The translations under genes and the position numbers were made by a program. Shown piece after piece: positions 9,543 to 19,101 of a stretch of DNA of 64,000 nucleotides. Each line of letters opens with the position of its first letter. Position 1 is the first letter of the stretch. The DNA comes from Methylobacterium phyllostachyos. GTDB taxonomy: Bacteria > Pseudomonadota > Alphaproteobacteria > Rhizobiales > Beijerinckiaceae. The stretch covers positions 124,001-188,000 of the forward strand of contig NZ_FNHS01000001.1 of assembly GCF_900103445.1 (NCBI RefSeq). Reading direction: 5' to 3'. Below the pieces are notes generated by a model. That model was not told where the DNA came from. It saw only the letters and a program-made list of their open reading frames with translations, and made no database searches.

Positions 9543-10373
9543 TCAGGGCGCCGGAAAATAGCGGACATACGCGAAGGCCGAACCGTCCGGCGCCCAGTTG
9601 GGCGAGTTCATTGTGCCCTGGCCGCCGAACAGCGCGAACAGGGTTTCGACATGGCGCCCGTCCGGATCCATCAGCCGGACGCGGACAGGGTGATCCCGCG
9701 GATGGTCGATCACGGTGGCATCGTAGGACAGGAAGATCACCGCCCGTCCATTGGGTGAGGGATGCGGAAACCAGTCGCTGTCTCCAGTTGCTGTCACGCG
9801 CTCGGCTGCGCCACCCTCGGCCGGAACGCGCCAGATCTGCATCTGCCCACTGCGACTGGAGTTGAAATAGATCCACCGTCCATCGGCCGAATAATCCGGC
9901 CCATCGTTTCGGCCTTCCCCCTGCGTGAGTCGCGTCTCAATGCCGCCCTCCACGCCGATCGTATAGATGTCGAACACGTCGTTGCGGATGCCGCAATAAG
10001 TGAGCTGACCGCCGTCGGGTGACCAGCCGTGCCAGTAGCTTGGCAGCTTGTCGGTGACGCGCCGGGGTGTCCCGCCCGCGACCGGAAGCACGTAGATCGC
10101 CGTCTTGCCGAACTCGACCTTGTCGGAGATCGCCATGAGGGTTCCGTCGGGCGAGAACCCATGATCATTGTTGCAGCGCGTAGCGAAACCGGTCTCGATC
10201 GGCACGGGCAGCGGTTCGCCCATCAGATCGAGTCGATACATCCGCCCCTCGCTGTTCAAAACGAGGAACTGACCGCATGGAGACCAGTTCGGTGCCTCGA
10301 ACAGTGCTGTACTCTGCCAGACTACGCGCACTGTGCGACTGTTGAGGTTATAGGTCTCGATCGAACTGCGCAT
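9543..10373 (-). CDS. TolB-like WD40/PD40 beta-propeller protein
   Basis: A 276-residue protein made of repeated PD40-type blades: APNWSPCGQFLVL, DHGFSPDGTLMAI, WHGWSPDGGQLTY, GPDYSADGRWIYF, FPHPSPNGRAVIF and SPNWAPDGSAFAY are six clear copies of the xWSPDGxxxxF unit seen in TolB and dipeptidyl-peptidase IV propellers. There is no signal peptide and no catalytic domain, so it is probably a cytosolic binding or scaffold propeller. AGGAGT lies 4 nt before the ATG at 10373, fixing the start; an open extension further upstream lacks blade features. It is divergent from the aldehyde oxidase genes. Function is not known; proteins of this type are often annotated as biopolymer transporter TolB-like. 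Confidence 0.8.
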   Translation of the reverse strand: MRSSIETYNLNSRTVRVVWQSTALFEAPNWSPCGQFLVLNSEGRMYRLDLMGEPLPVPIETGFATRCNNDHGFSPDGTLMAISDKVEFGKTAIYVLPVAGGTPRRVTDKLPSYWHGWSPDGGQLTYCGIRNDVFDIYTIGVEGGIETRLTQGEGRNDGPDYSADGRWIYFNSSRSGQMQIWRVPAEGGAAERVTATGDSDWFPHPSPNGRAVIFLSYDATVIDHPRDHPVRVRLMDPDGRHVETLFALFGGQGTMNSPNWAPDGSAFAYVRYFPAP

Positions 10374-10744
10374 GGTCACTCCTGAGCTCTGCTTCTCTAC
10401 ATCCTTTCCGGAAGCGTCACGCCTGCTTCGACCATCACGGCTTGATAAAAAATTCTTACGGTCTCGTCGGCCATCGGGGTTTGATCTGCCAGAACGGCGG
10501 CCCGAACTTCTGCCCGCCTGCGTCTGATCCGGAAGCTGGGTGACGGCCCGCGAAGATCGGCTGCACGTAACAGGCGCAACGCCGAGCCCTTCGCTATGCC
10601 CCCGGGGCGGCACAGCGCGATCAAGCCGACCCGCGCCCAACGGGCGCAGTCTGGACCGGATCTAATCCGCCGAGCCCGGCGTTGGCACGCTGGATACCAG
10701 GCTGCGCCGCGCCGTGTCGCGCTGCGCCCCGGCGGGATAGCAGC
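10374..10744. other. Divergent intergenic region, no gene supported
   Basis: 371 bp between the beta-propeller gene (minus) and the aldehyde oxidase small subunit (plus). It must hold both promoters. A 75-codon minus-strand frame (10397-10624) is open, but it has no recognisable domain and an arginine-rich composition typical of GC-rich chance frames. No convincing operator was found. Confidence 0.6.
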
Positions 10745-11395
10745 ATGACCGACGAGACCTCGAATTCGCCGTTCGCCCTGACGCGGCGGGCCATCGTGGA
10801 AGGCGCCGCCGCGGCCGGCGCGATGGGCGTCCTGGGCTTGCGGCCCGCAGCCGCCTCAGCGGCGCCGGGCGATCCCGCCCCGCAGACAATGCCGGTGCGG
10901 CTCACGATCAATGGCCAGCCGCACGACCTCGTCCTCGACACCCGCACCACGCTGCTCGATGCGCTCCGCGAGCACTTGGCCCTCACCGGCACCAAGAAGG
11001 GCTGCGATCACGGCCAGTGCGGTGCCTGCACGGTGCTGGTCGATGGCCGTCGCATCAATTCCTGCCTGACGCTGGCGGCGATGCATGAGGGCGATCAAGT
11101 CACGACCATTGAGGGCCTGGCCGACGGCGACAAGCTGCACCCGATGCAGGCCGCCTTCCTCGAGCATGACGGCTTCCAGTGCGGCTACTGCACGCCGGGC
11201 CAGATCTGCTCGTCGGTCGGCATGCTGAGCGAGGCCAAGGCCGGCTGGCCGAGCCACGTCACCGAGGATGTCGCTGCAACGCCGCCGCTCAGCGATGCCG
11301 AGATCCGCGAGCGGATGAGCGGCAACATCTGCCGCTGCAGTGCCTATCCCAACATCGTCGCGGCGATCCGCGACACCGCCGCCAGCAACCTCTGA
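10745..11395 (+). CDS. paoA: Aldehyde oxidase, 2Fe-2S subunit (PaoA/YagT type)
   Basis: Small electron-transfer subunit of a periplasmic molybdenum aldehyde oxidoreductase, 216 residues. A twin-arginine leader is visible (LTRRAIVEG at 12-20 followed by a hydrophobic stretch and ASAA), so the folded complex is probably exported by Tat. The plant-type 2Fe-2S domain has Cys87, 92, 95 and 107 ([11 protein letters not shown]...SC); the second, helical 2Fe-2S domain has Cys146, 149, 196 and 198 (QCGYCTPGQ...NICRC). The ATG at 10745 follows a weak GGATAG. The three subunits occur in the order small-medium-large, as in Escherichia coli paoABC (yagTSR). Substrate is likely a range of aliphatic or aromatic aldehydes. 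Confidence 0.93.
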   Translation: MTDETSNSPFALTRRAIVEGAAAAGAMGVLGLRPAAASAAPGDPAPQTMPVRLTINGQPHDLVLDTRTTLLDALREHLALTGTKKGCDHGQCGACTVLVDGRRINSCLTLAAMHEGDQVTTIEGLADGDKLHPMQAAFLEHDGFQCGYCTPGQICSSVGMLSEAKAGWPSHVTEDVAATPPLSDAEIRERMSGNICRCSAYPNIVAAIRDTAASNL

Positions 11396-11405
11396 GGGGC
11401 CGGAC

Positions 11406-12380
11406 ATGAAGGCCTTCACGTACGAGCGTCCCACAACCGTGCAGGACGCCGCCAAGCTCGCGGCCGAGCGGCCTAACGCCAAGTTCATCGCCGGCGGCAC
11501 GAATCTGCTCGACCTGATGAAGCTTCAGATCGAGACGCCGACGACCCTGATCGACGTCAACCGGCTGCCGCTGGACAAGATCGAGGCCACGCTGGACGAG
11601 GGACTGCGCATCGGCGCCCTGGTGCGCAATTCCGACCTCGCCGCCGATCCGCGGGTCCGGAAGGATTACGCCGTGCTGGCCAAGGCGCTGCTCGCCGGCG
11701 CCTCAGGGCAACTCCGCAACAAGGCGACCACCGCCGGCAACCTGCTCCAGCGGACACGCTGTTACTACTTCTATGACACAGCCATGCCCTGCAATAAGCG
11801 CGAGCCCGGCTCCGGCTGCTCGGCGATCGGCGGGTTCAACCGCATCATGGCGGTGGTCGGGGCGAGCGAGGCTTGCATCGCCACCAACCCGTCCGACATG
11901 GCAGTCGCCATGCGGGCCCTCGACGCCACGGTCGAGACCATGAACCCGGATGGCCAAGCGCGAACGATCCCGATCGCCGATTTCCACAAGCTGCCCGGCG
12001 ACACGCCGCAGATCGAAACCGCGTTGCGTAAGGGCGAGATCATCACTGCGGTGACGCTGCCGAAGCCCGTGGCTGGCACGCACATCTACCGCAAGGTCCG
12101 CGACCGCGCCTCCTACGCCTTCGCGACGGTATCGGTCGCCGCCGTGATCGCCGGCGCGGAGGGTGGCAAACCGCAGGCCGCGCGCCTCGCCTTCGGCGGG
12201 CTGGCGCACAAGCCGTGGCGGGTGGCCGAGGCCGAGACGGCTCTGGTCCAGACCGGCTCGGCGGATGCCGCCGCCGACGCGGTGCTCAAGGGCGCCCGCG
12301 GCTACGGCAGCAACGACTTCAAGATCCCGCTGACCCGACGGACCCTCCGCGCCGTCGTGGCGCAGGCAACCCGCGCTTAA
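11406..12380 (+). CDS. paoB: Aldehyde oxidase, FAD subunit (PaoB/YagS type)
   Basis: Medium FAD-binding subunit, 324 residues, starting 10 bp after the small subunit. The FAD pyrophosphate loop [12 protein letters not shown] is at about 27-38 and the second motif [13 protein letters not shown] at about 107-119. The cysteine-rich insertion (Cys119, Cys129, Cys138; [22 protein letters not shown]) is the hallmark of PaoB-like subunits that carry an extra 4Fe-4S cluster, absent from ordinary xanthine dehydrogenases. The C-terminal CODH/XDH flavoprotein domain is complete. It passes electrons from the Fe-S clusters to FAD and an acceptor that is not evident here. Confidence 0.93.
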   Translation: MKAFTYERPTTVQDAAKLAAERPNAKFIAGGTNLLDLMKLQIETPTTLIDVNRLPLDKIEATLDEGLRIGALVRNSDLAADPRVRKDYAVLAKALLAGASGQLRNKATTAGNLLQRTRCYYFYDTAMPCNKREPGSGCSAIGGFNRIMAVVGASEACIATNPSDMAVAMRALDATVETMNPDGQARTIPIADFHKLPGDTPQIETALRKGEIITAVTLPKPVAGTHIYRKVRDRASYAFATVSVAAVIAGAEGGKPQAARLAFGGLAHKPWRVAEAETALVQTGSADAAADAVLKGARGYGSNDFKIPLTRRTLRAVVAQATRA

Positions 12381-12401
12381 ATTCCGGCAAGGACCGTTCC
12401 C

Positions 12402-14624
12402 ATGGAGATGAACCAGCCGATTGGCCGGACGCCCCTCGACGACCGTCCCGACGGCCTCGTCGGAAAGCCGCTCAGCCGGGTCGAGGGCAAGCTCAAGGTC
12501 ACGGGCCACGCGCCCTACGCCTACGAGACCCATGCCCTGAAGAACCCGGCCTACGGCTTCATCGTACCGGCGACGATCGCCGCCGGTACGATCCGGTCGA
12601 TCGACGCGGAGGCTGCCCGCAAGGCGCCGGGCACGATCCTGGTCCTGACCCATGAGAACGTGCCCGAGCAGGGCGAGAAGAAGGAGCAGGTCTGGCCGCA
12701 ACTCCAGGGTACGGAGGTGAAGTTCTACGGGCAGCCCGTCGCCTTCGTGGTCGCCGAGACCTTCGAGGAGGCCCGCGCCGCCGCCATGCTGGTGAAGGTC
12801 CGGTACGACGCGGCCAAGCCCAAGGGGCTGCTCAAGGGCAACGTCGCGGCAGCCTACGAGCCGAAGCCGGTCAACTCGCCGCCCGATTCCAAACTCGGCA
12901 ACTTTGATGCCGCCTTCGCGGCCGCTCCCGTGAAGCTCGATGTGGAATACGTCACCCCGAACCAGATCCACGCCCAGATGGAGCCGCACGCCACCATCGC
13001 GACCTGGGAAAACGACGGGCCGGTGCTCTACACCGCCAACCAGATGCCGAACCGCGGCCAGAAGGCCCTGGGTTCCGTGCTCAAGCTGGCGCCCGAGAAG
13101 GTGCGGCTCGTCAGCGCCTATATCGGCGGCGGCTTCGGCTCGAAGCTTCAGGTCCAGCCGGAGGCGACGCTCGCCGTGCTGGCTTCCAAGCTGATCCAGC
13201 GGCCCGTGAAGGTCGCTCTGACCCGCCAGCAGGAATTCCACGTCGCGACCCACCGCACCGATACGATCCAGAAGATTCGCCTCGGCGCCGATCAGGATGG
13301 GCGGCTCTCGGCGATCAGCCACGAATCGTGGTCGGATACCGCTGAGGGCGACGGCTTCTTCGAGACCTCCGCCAACGTCACGCGTTCGCTCTACGCGGCG
13401 CCAAACCGGATCACGCGGCACCGGCTCGTGAACCTGAACATGCCGATCGCCTCCTCGATGCGCGCGCCCGGCGAGGCAGTGGGCCAGCTCGCCTTCGAAT
13501 GCGCCATGGACGAGCTCGCCGAGCAGCTGAAGATCGATCCGATCGAATTGCGGGTGCGCAACGAGCCTGCCGAAGACCCCGAGAAGAAGGTGCCGTTCTC
13601 CACGCGCCAGCTCGTGCCCTGCATGCGTGAAGGTGCGCGCCTGTTCGGATGGGACAAGCGGCAGGCGACGGCGAGCCGCCGCGAGGGCAACTGGCTCGTC
13701 GGCATGGGCATGTCGGCGGCTGCCCGCCTCAACCCACTGATGCCATCCTCCGCCAAGGTCAGGCTCGGGCCGGACGGCATCTTGGTCGTGAAGATGGCCA
13801 TGACCGATCCCGGCACCGGCACCTACACGATCCTCACCCAGATCGCCGGCGAGATGATGGGCCTGCCGCCCGAGCGCGTGCGGGTCGAGATGGGCGACAC
13901 CGACTTCCCGTTCGCCTCGGGCTCGGGCGGCTCCTTCGGCGCCGCATCGGCGGGCTCGGCGCTCTACGTGGCCTGCGACAACCTCAGGCAGGCCCTGCTG
14001 AAGGCCGGCGACCTCAATCCGGACGGCGCCACGTTCCGCGATGGCGCGGTCACCTCGGGTAACCGCACAGAGTCGCTGACCGATCTCGCCAGATCGGGGC
14101 TGGAGGCTTCGGGCGAGATCAAGCCGGGCGAGATGAAGCAGAAATATTCGCAATACTCCTACGGCGCCCACTTCGCCGAGGTCGGCGTCGATGTGGATAC
14201 CGGCGAGATTCGGCTGCGGCGGATGCTCGGCGTCTTCACCGGCGGCCGGATCCTCAACGCCAAGACGGCCCGCAGCCAGGCGATCGGCGGCATGACCTTC
14301 GGAGTCGGTGCGGCGCTGATGGAGGATGCCGTGGTCGATCCGCGCTACAGCTACTTCGTCAACCACGATCTCGCCGAGTACCACGTGCCGGTCCACGCCG
14401 ACATTCCGGAGATCGATGCGGTGTTCCTGCCGGAACTCGACGACAAGACGAACCCGCTGAAGAGCAAGGGCCTCGGCGAGCTCGGCATCTGCGGCGCGGG
14501 GGCGTCGCTGGCGAACGCGATCTACAACGCCACCGGGATCCGCGTGCGCGAATACCCGCTGACCCTCGACAAGATGCTCAAGGGTTTCGAGGAGCAGGAG
14601 GGACAGGCGCAGCGTCGGACCTGA
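12402..14624 (+). CDS. paoC: Aldehyde oxidase, molybdenum cofactor subunit (PaoC/YagR type)
   Basis: Catalytic large subunit, 740 residues, in the size range of PaoC (about 730). N-terminal aldehyde oxidase a/b hammerhead domain (GKPLSRVEGKLKVTGHAPYA) is followed by the molybdopterin-binding domain with IGGGFGSK, the ANQMPNRG region and SGGSFGAASAGSA. The end contains KGLGELGICGAGASLANAI, whose Glu is the conserved general base of this family. It starts 21 bp after paoB. A dedicated XdhC/PaoD maturation chaperone, which inserts sulphurated cofactor into such enzymes, is not encoded next to it within this window. Confidence 0.93.
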   Translation: MEMNQPIGRTPLDDRPDGLVGKPLSRVEGKLKVTGHAPYAYETHALKNPAYGFIVPATIAAGTIRSIDAEAARKAPGTILVLTHENVPEQGEKKEQVWPQLQGTEVKFYGQPVAFVVAETFEEARAAAMLVKVRYDAAKPKGLLKGNVAAAYEPKPVNSPPDSKLGNFDAAFAAAPVKLDVEYVTPNQIHAQMEPHATIATWENDGPVLYTANQMPNRGQKALGSVLKLAPEKVRLVSAYIGGGFGSKLQVQPEATLAVLASKLIQRPVKVALTRQQEFHVATHRTDTIQKIRLGADQDGRLSAISHESWSDTAEGDGFFETSANVTRSLYAAPNRITRHRLVNLNMPIASSMRAPGEAVGQLAFECAMDELAEQLKIDPIELRVRNEPAEDPEKKVPFSTRQLVPCMREGARLFGWDKRQATASRREGNWLVGMGMSAAARLNPLMPSSAKVRLGPDGILVVKMAMTDPGTGTYTILTQIAGEMMGLPPERVRVEMGDTDFPFASGSGGSFGAASAGSALYVACDNLRQALLKAGDLNPDGATFRDGAVTSGNRTESLTDLARSGLEASGEIKPGEMKQKYSQYSYGAHFAEVGVDVDTGEIRLRRMLGVFTGGRILNAKTARSQAIGGMTFGVGAALMEDAVVDPRYSYFVNHDLAEYHVPVHADIPEIDAVFLPELDDKTNPLKSKGLGELGICGAGASLANAIYNATGIRVREYPLTLDKMLKGFEEQEGQAQRRT

Positions 14625-14731
14625 GCGCGATGCCGCTGCGCACTGCGGTGCGCAGGGATCTCCATGCCAGGTTGACGCAGCCGCGCGCAGACGGGACACC
14701 GGGCGAAAAGTCCGAATGCGGGGAGCGCCCG

Positions 14732-16279
14732 GTGCCCGATAACCTGTCCGACGACCGCCACCCGCCCGCGCGCTTTAACGCCGCCCGATATTGTCTCGCC
14801 GAGAACGCGCGCCTTCGCCCCGACAAGATCGCCCTGGTGATGGTCGGGGATGGAGCCGCCACGCGCCTCACCTTCGGTGCAGTCGAGCGGGCGGTGCGCG
14901 GTATCGGGGCGGGCCTGCTCGGCCTCGGCCTGAAGGCCGGTGACCGGGTGATGATCCGGATGGGCAACGAGGCCGACTACGTCCTCGTCTATTTCGGCGC
15001 CCTGGCAGCCGGCCTCGTCGCCCTGCCCTCCTCGCCGCAATTGACCGAGGGCGAGGCGGCGTTCCTCATGGAAAATTCCGGCGCCGCGGCGGTGGTCGTC
15101 GGCAGCGGATGTGTGGTCGCGCCTGAGGCCCTTGGCGCCCGCTTACTCCTCGACGCGGCTTCCATCGCCGGGATGAAGGCGGGACCACCCCTGGCCGATT
15201 ACGCCGACACCGCCGCCGACGACCCGGCGATGCTGATCTACACCTCCGGCACGACAAGCCGGCCGAAGGGCGTGCTCCACGCCCACCGTGCCGCCTATGG
15301 CCGCCGGCCCATGCTCGCCCATTGGCTCGGGCTCACCGAGTCCGACGTGATGCTGCATGCCGGCACCATGAACTGGACCTACACGCTGGGCGTGGGTCTG
15401 AGCGACCCATGGTCGGTGGGCGCCACCGCGGTGCTCTATAACGGGCCGCGCGATCCCGCCGTGTGGCCGCGCCTGATCGCGGCGTACGGCGCCACGCTCT
15501 TCGCAGCCGTCCCGACGCTGTATCGACAGATCCTGAAATACGGCGACCTCACCGCCCACAACCTGTCGAGCCTGCGCCACGGCTGCACGGCGGGCGAACC
15601 GCTCCCGATCGCGTTGCTCGACGCCTGGACCCGGGCCACCGGCAAGCCCCTCTACGAGGCGCTCGGGATGAGCGAGATCTCCACCTACGTCTCCAGCGGG
15701 CCCACGATCCCGGTGCGCCCCGGCTCGCCCGGCAAGCCGCAGCCGGGCCGCCGCGTAGCGATCCTGCCGGTCGAGGGTGAGGCGGTCCCCCTGCCGGCGG
15801 GCGCGGCGGGCCTCCTGGCCGTCCACCGCTCCGAGCCCGCACTGATGCTCGGCTACTGGAACCGGCCGGGGGAGGAGGCCGAGGTGATGCGCGGCGACTG
15901 GTTCGTCGGCGGCGACCTCGCCCGGCTCGATGCGGACGGCTATCTCTGGTTCGAGGGCCGCAACAACGACCTGATGAAGGCCATGGGCTACCGGGTCTCG
16001 CCCAACGAGGTCGAGGTGGTGCTGGCCGCCCACCCCTCCGTGGCGGAGGTCGGCGTCGCGGAGCTGCCCGTGCGCGCCGACGTGTCGGTCATCTGCGGCT
16101 TCGTGGTGCTCCAGCCCGGCGCCGAACCCGACGCGCAAGCGCTGCTCGCGTGGTGTGGCGACCGGCTCGCCGCCTACAAGCGCCCCCGGGAGATCCGCTT
16201 CCTCGACGCCCTGCCGCGGACCGCCAACGGCAAGGTGCAGCGGAAGCGGCTGGCCGAAGCGGTGGAGTCCTGCGGCTGA
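14732..16279 (+). CDS. AMP-dependent acyl-CoA synthetase / ligase
   Basis: ANL-superfamily enzyme that activates a carboxylic acid with ATP and transfers it to CoA. The ATP loop YTSGTTSRPKG, the YEALGMSEIS motif, the hinge region NDLMKAMGYRVSPNEVEVV and the C-terminal catalytic lysine in PRTANGKVQRKRL are all present. I chose the GTG at 14732, giving 515 residues; the frame extends to an ATG at 14630, but the extra N-terminus is unlike the family. It lies about 107 bp behind paoC on the same strand, so the acid made by the aldehyde oxidase could be its substrate. That link is inference: the oxidase is probably periplasmic and the ligase cytosolic. Substrate length or aromatic nature cannot be told. 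Confidence 0.88.
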   Translation: MPDNLSDDRHPPARFNAARYCLAENARLRPDKIALVMVGDGAATRLTFGAVERAVRGIGAGLLGLGLKAGDRVMIRMGNEADYVLVYFGALAAGLVALPSSPQLTEGEAAFLMENSGAAAVVVGSGCVVAPEALGARLLLDAASIAGMKAGPPLADYADTAADDPAMLIYTSGTTSRPKGVLHAHRAAYGRRPMLAHWLGLTESDVMLHAGTMNWTYTLGVGLSDPWSVGATAVLYNGPRDPAVWPRLIAAYGATLFAAVPTLYRQILKYGDLTAHNLSSLRHGCTAGEPLPIALLDAWTRATGKPLYEALGMSEISTYVSSGPTIPVRPGSPGKPQPGRRVAILPVEGEAVPLPAGAAGLLAVHRSEPALMLGYWNRPGEEAEVMRGDWFVGGDLARLDADGYLWFEGRNNDLMKAMGYRVSPNEVEVVLAAHPSVAEVGVAELPVRADVSVICGFVVLQPGAEPDAQALLAWCGDRLAAYKRPREIRFLDALPRTANGKVQRKRLAEAVESCG

Positions 16280-16294
16280 GGCCGCCACCGGACC

Positions 16295-17515
16295 TCAGTA
16301 GAAATCCTGCGCGACGAGCACGCGTTCGGTACCGTCGCAGAGCCGGAAGGTCAGCTTCGTTCCGGGGGGCTTGCTACTCCACGGATAGGCGGAGCTGCCC
16401 GCCGCCCGTTCCGTCACGGCTGCGCCGTCGACGGCGCAGATACGGTCACCGGCCTGCCATCCGGCGGAAGCGGCCGGACTGTTGGCCATCACATGGTGGA
16501 CCACGACGCCACGGCCGTCCCAGAGCATCTGCAACCCGATGGTGGAGCGCACCAGGGGCGTTGGGGCGCGGTCGGCCCCGGCATAGAGGAGGGCGCCGGC
16601 CGGGACGTCCAGGACGGCGTGAAGCCGCCGCAGGAGCCCGAGACCGATCATGCCGTCGAACCCCTCCGGCGGCACGTCGCCCGGGCCGCTGATCTGCACC
16701 GGAACCTCCGACACCTCGACCGCGCCGAATTTCAGCCGGCTCGGGATGACGAGGGTCGCCACCGCCACACCATTGACCCCCTGTGTCGCCAGCGACGTGC
16801 GCCGCCCTTGCTTCAGGGGCTCGATCGTCTCCGCGGCGGCCACCGTGAGCCACAGCCCATCCATCAAGCCGGTGTCGATCCCCAATCGGAGCGGTCGAGT
16901 CCCGATCGGGATCGTGACGACGGCGTAGGCCCCGCTCTCGGACCGGTGCAGGGGCGCCGTCGCCGCCTTCGGCCACTGGATCCCGCTCGGCCACATCCGC
17001 CAGCCGTGATCGGCGAGGTCGAGCTCAAGGGCGCCGCTGCCGAGGACATCGAGGCCGAGCACCATATCGATCGGGTGTTCGCCCGCGGTCTGCAGCCGCG
17101 CGAGGTCAACGATGGCCGTCGGCAGCCGCTTGATCGCGTAGGACGGGAACGTGAGATCGATCGTCGGACCCGGGTAGGCCGAGGCTGGACCGCCGACCCC
17201 GACCACCGGGATGGCTTGTGCATTCGCTTCCACCTTGGCGCCCAGCGTCTCGGCGAACCGGCGATCGAGCGCCGTGAAGGTCGCACCGGTATCCGCCATG
17301 GCGTCGATGGTCCGGCCGGCCACCACGGCCTTGAAGCGCAGGACGCGATCGCTGTCGGCCGTCCAGGCGATCCAGGCGGGCTGCCCCGTCTCCGGCGCAG
17401 GGTGATAGGAGACCTGCCCGTCCGGCGGCGGATCCTCCGCCAGGGCGGCACCGATCGGGATCAGTCCGGCCCAGACGGCCCATGCCAAGCTCAGCTTGCG
17501 AACGCGGCGTTGCAT
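16295..17515 (-). CDS. Retropepsin-like aspartyl protease fused to a PDZ domain
   Basis: A 406-residue predicted exported protein: basic start and hydrophobic core with a cleavage-like GAALAED at about 22-28. Two aspartyl-protease motifs occur in one chain: MADTGATFTAL around Asp75 and GIDTGLMDGLWL around Asp214. A C-terminal PDZ domain runs from about 325 to 400 (GVVVHHVMANSPAASAGWQAGDRICAVDG). This resembles the Asp_protease_2 plus PDZ architecture. The second motif lacks the Ser/Thr usually found after DTG (here DTGLM), so one half may be weakly active. The ATG at 17515 is chosen because it gives a proper signal peptide; the frame stays open to 17566. It is convergent with the acyl-CoA synthetase (15 bp apart). 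The target is unknown. Confidence 0.8.
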   Translation of the reverse strand: MQRRVRKLSLAWAVWAGLIPIGAALAEDPPPDGQVSYHPAPETGQPAWIAWTADSDRVLRFKAVVAGRTIDAMADTGATFTALDRRFAETLGAKVEANAQAIPVVGVGGPASAYPGPTIDLTFPSYAIKRLPTAIVDLARLQTAGEHPIDMVLGLDVLGSGALELDLADHGWRMWPSGIQWPKAATAPLHRSESGAYAVVTIPIGTRPLRLGIDTGLMDGLWLTVAAAETIEPLKQGRRTSLATQGVNGVAVATLVIPSRLKFGAVEVSEVPVQISGPGDVPPEGFDGMIGLGLLRRLHAVLDVPAGALLYAGADRAPTPLVRSTIGLQMLWDGRGVVVHHVMANSPAASAGWQAGDRICAVDGAAVTERAAGSSAYPWSSKPPGTKLTFRLCDGTERVLVAQDFY

Positions 17516-17726
17516 CGACGGATCTCTACGGCTTTCGTCGCGTCCTCCGCGAGACATCGCGGACAACGCGGGATCCGCCTAATCAGACTTGCAGTCGCAA
17601 GCCAATGCCGCGGGCGGCAAGATCGCTGGAGGAGAGTCGGTTTCAACCGAGAAACCTGCGGCCATCCTTGCCAAATCCGCTCCGAACCTCGCTCCCTGCT
17701 TGCGTCGTATCCAGGGGCGCGGCGTT

Positions 17727-19097
17727 CTACAGCAGCGTCCCGCGCAGGATCAGCAGCGCCACCGAGAAGTAGATGACGAGCCCGGTGACATCGACCAGCG
17801 TCGCCACGAACGGGGCCGAGGCGGTCGCCGGATCGAAGCCGATCCGCTGGAGCAGGAACGGCAGCATCGAGCCCGACAAGGAGCCGAACGTGACGATCCC
17901 GACCAGCGCCGCACCCACGGTGGCGGCGACCAGCGGCCAGTGCTCGCCGTAATCGTAGAAGCCGAGCTTCTGCCAGACGACGATGCGGATCACAGCGATC
18001 ACCCCGAGGATCGTGCCGAGCACGATGCCGGTGGGCAATTCCCGCAACGCCACCCGCCACCAGTCGCGTAGGCGGATTTGGTGCAGGGCGAGCGCCCGGA
18101 TCAGCAGCGAGGTCGCCTGGGATCCGGAATTGCCCCCCGAGCTCATGATCAGCGGGATGAACAGCGTCAGGACGATCGCCTTCTCCAGCTCGCCCTCGAA
18201 ACCCTGCATGGCCGAGGCAGTGAGCATCTCCGAGAGGAACAGCGCGCAGAGCCAGCCGGCCCGCTTCCGGATCATCGTGAAGAAGCCGATATCCATGTAG
18301 GGCTCGGGCAGCGCCTCCATGCCGCCGAAGCGCTGCACGTCCTGCGTCTGCTTCTCGATCATCGCGTCGATCATGTCGTCGACGGTGACGATGCCGATCA
18401 CGTGCCCCACCGCATCGACTACCGGAAGGGCCAGCAGGTCGTACTTGGAGATCAGCCGGGCCGCCTCCTCGCGGCTCGCCGTCGGCGAGACGGCGAGCGG
18501 GCGCCGCCCGGGCGCCACGCTCAGCACGTTGTCGTTCGGATCCCCCGAGATCAGCCGGCGCAGGGGCACCGCCTTGGTGAGCGCCCGGGTGCGCGGATCG
18601 AGCACGAAGATCGCGTAAATCGTCTCGCGGGTCTTCTCGACGTGGCGGATGTGCTCCAGCGTCTGGCCCACCGTCCAGGTGCCCGGCACGGTCACGAATT
18701 CGGTGGTCATCAGCGAGCCGACCGTCTCCTCGCCGTAGGCCGACAGCCGATCGACGGCGCCGCGGGTCTCGGCGTCGAGGCGGGAGCGCAGGTCAGAGCG
18801 GCCGGGCTCCTCGATCTCACGAAAGATGTCGGTAACCCGGTCGGCCGACATGCCGGAGAGGTAGGCGGCCACTCGGTCGCGGGGCAGCATCTCGATGATG
18901 TCAGCGGCGCAGTCGAGTTCGGGCTGATCCAAGACCTCCACGGCCCGCTCCACCGGCAGGCCGAGCAAGATCGCGGCGGCGACCTCGGGGGCCTCGTCGT
19001 TGAGCTTCTCCACGATGTCGGGCGCGCGTTCGTCCGAGAGCCGCGCGGCCAGCACGGAGGGGTCGACGCGGGTGTCGAAGGGGGCGATCTCGTTCAT
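17727..19097 (-). CDS. mgtE: Magnesium transporter MgtE
   Basis: Mg2+ channel of the MgtE/SLC41 family, 456 residues. The N-terminal helical superfamily domain (ILLGLPVERAVEVLDQ, EMLPRDRVAAYLSGM) is followed by two CBS domains (MTTEFVTVPGTWTVGQ; DLLALPVVDAVGHVIGIVTVDDMIDAM), which sense cytosolic Mg2+. Five transmembrane helices follow, with the pore motif IPLIMSSGGNSGSQ and the C-terminal LVDVTGLVIYF that holds the pore Asp. The ATG at 19097 is in a good context but its ribosome binding site GAGG (19108-19105) lies in a hairpin arm. The gene is upstream of the protease gene on the same strand, with a 211-bp gap. Confidence 0.96.
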   Translation of the reverse strand: MNEIAPFDTRVDPSVLAARLSDERAPDIVEKLNDEAPEVAAAILLGLPVERAVEVLDQPELDCAADIIEMLPRDRVAAYLSGMSADRVTDIFREIEEPGRSDLRSRLDAETRGAVDRLSAYGEETVGSLMTTEFVTVPGTWTVGQTLEHIRHVEKTRETIYAIFVLDPRTRALTKAVPLRRLISGDPNDNVLSVAPGRRPLAVSPTASREEAARLISKYDLLALPVVDAVGHVIGIVTVDDMIDAMIEKQTQDVQRFGGMEALPEPYMDIGFFTMIRKRAGWLCALFLSEMLTASAMQGFEGELEKAIVLTLFIPLIMSSGGNSGSQATSLLIRALALHQIRLRDWWRVALRELPTGIVLGTILGVIAVIRIVVWQKLGFYDYGEHWPLVAATVGAALVGIVTFGSLSGSMLPFLLQRIGFDPATASAPFVATLVDVTGLVIYFSVALLILRGTLL

Positions 19098-19101
19098 GGC
19101 C

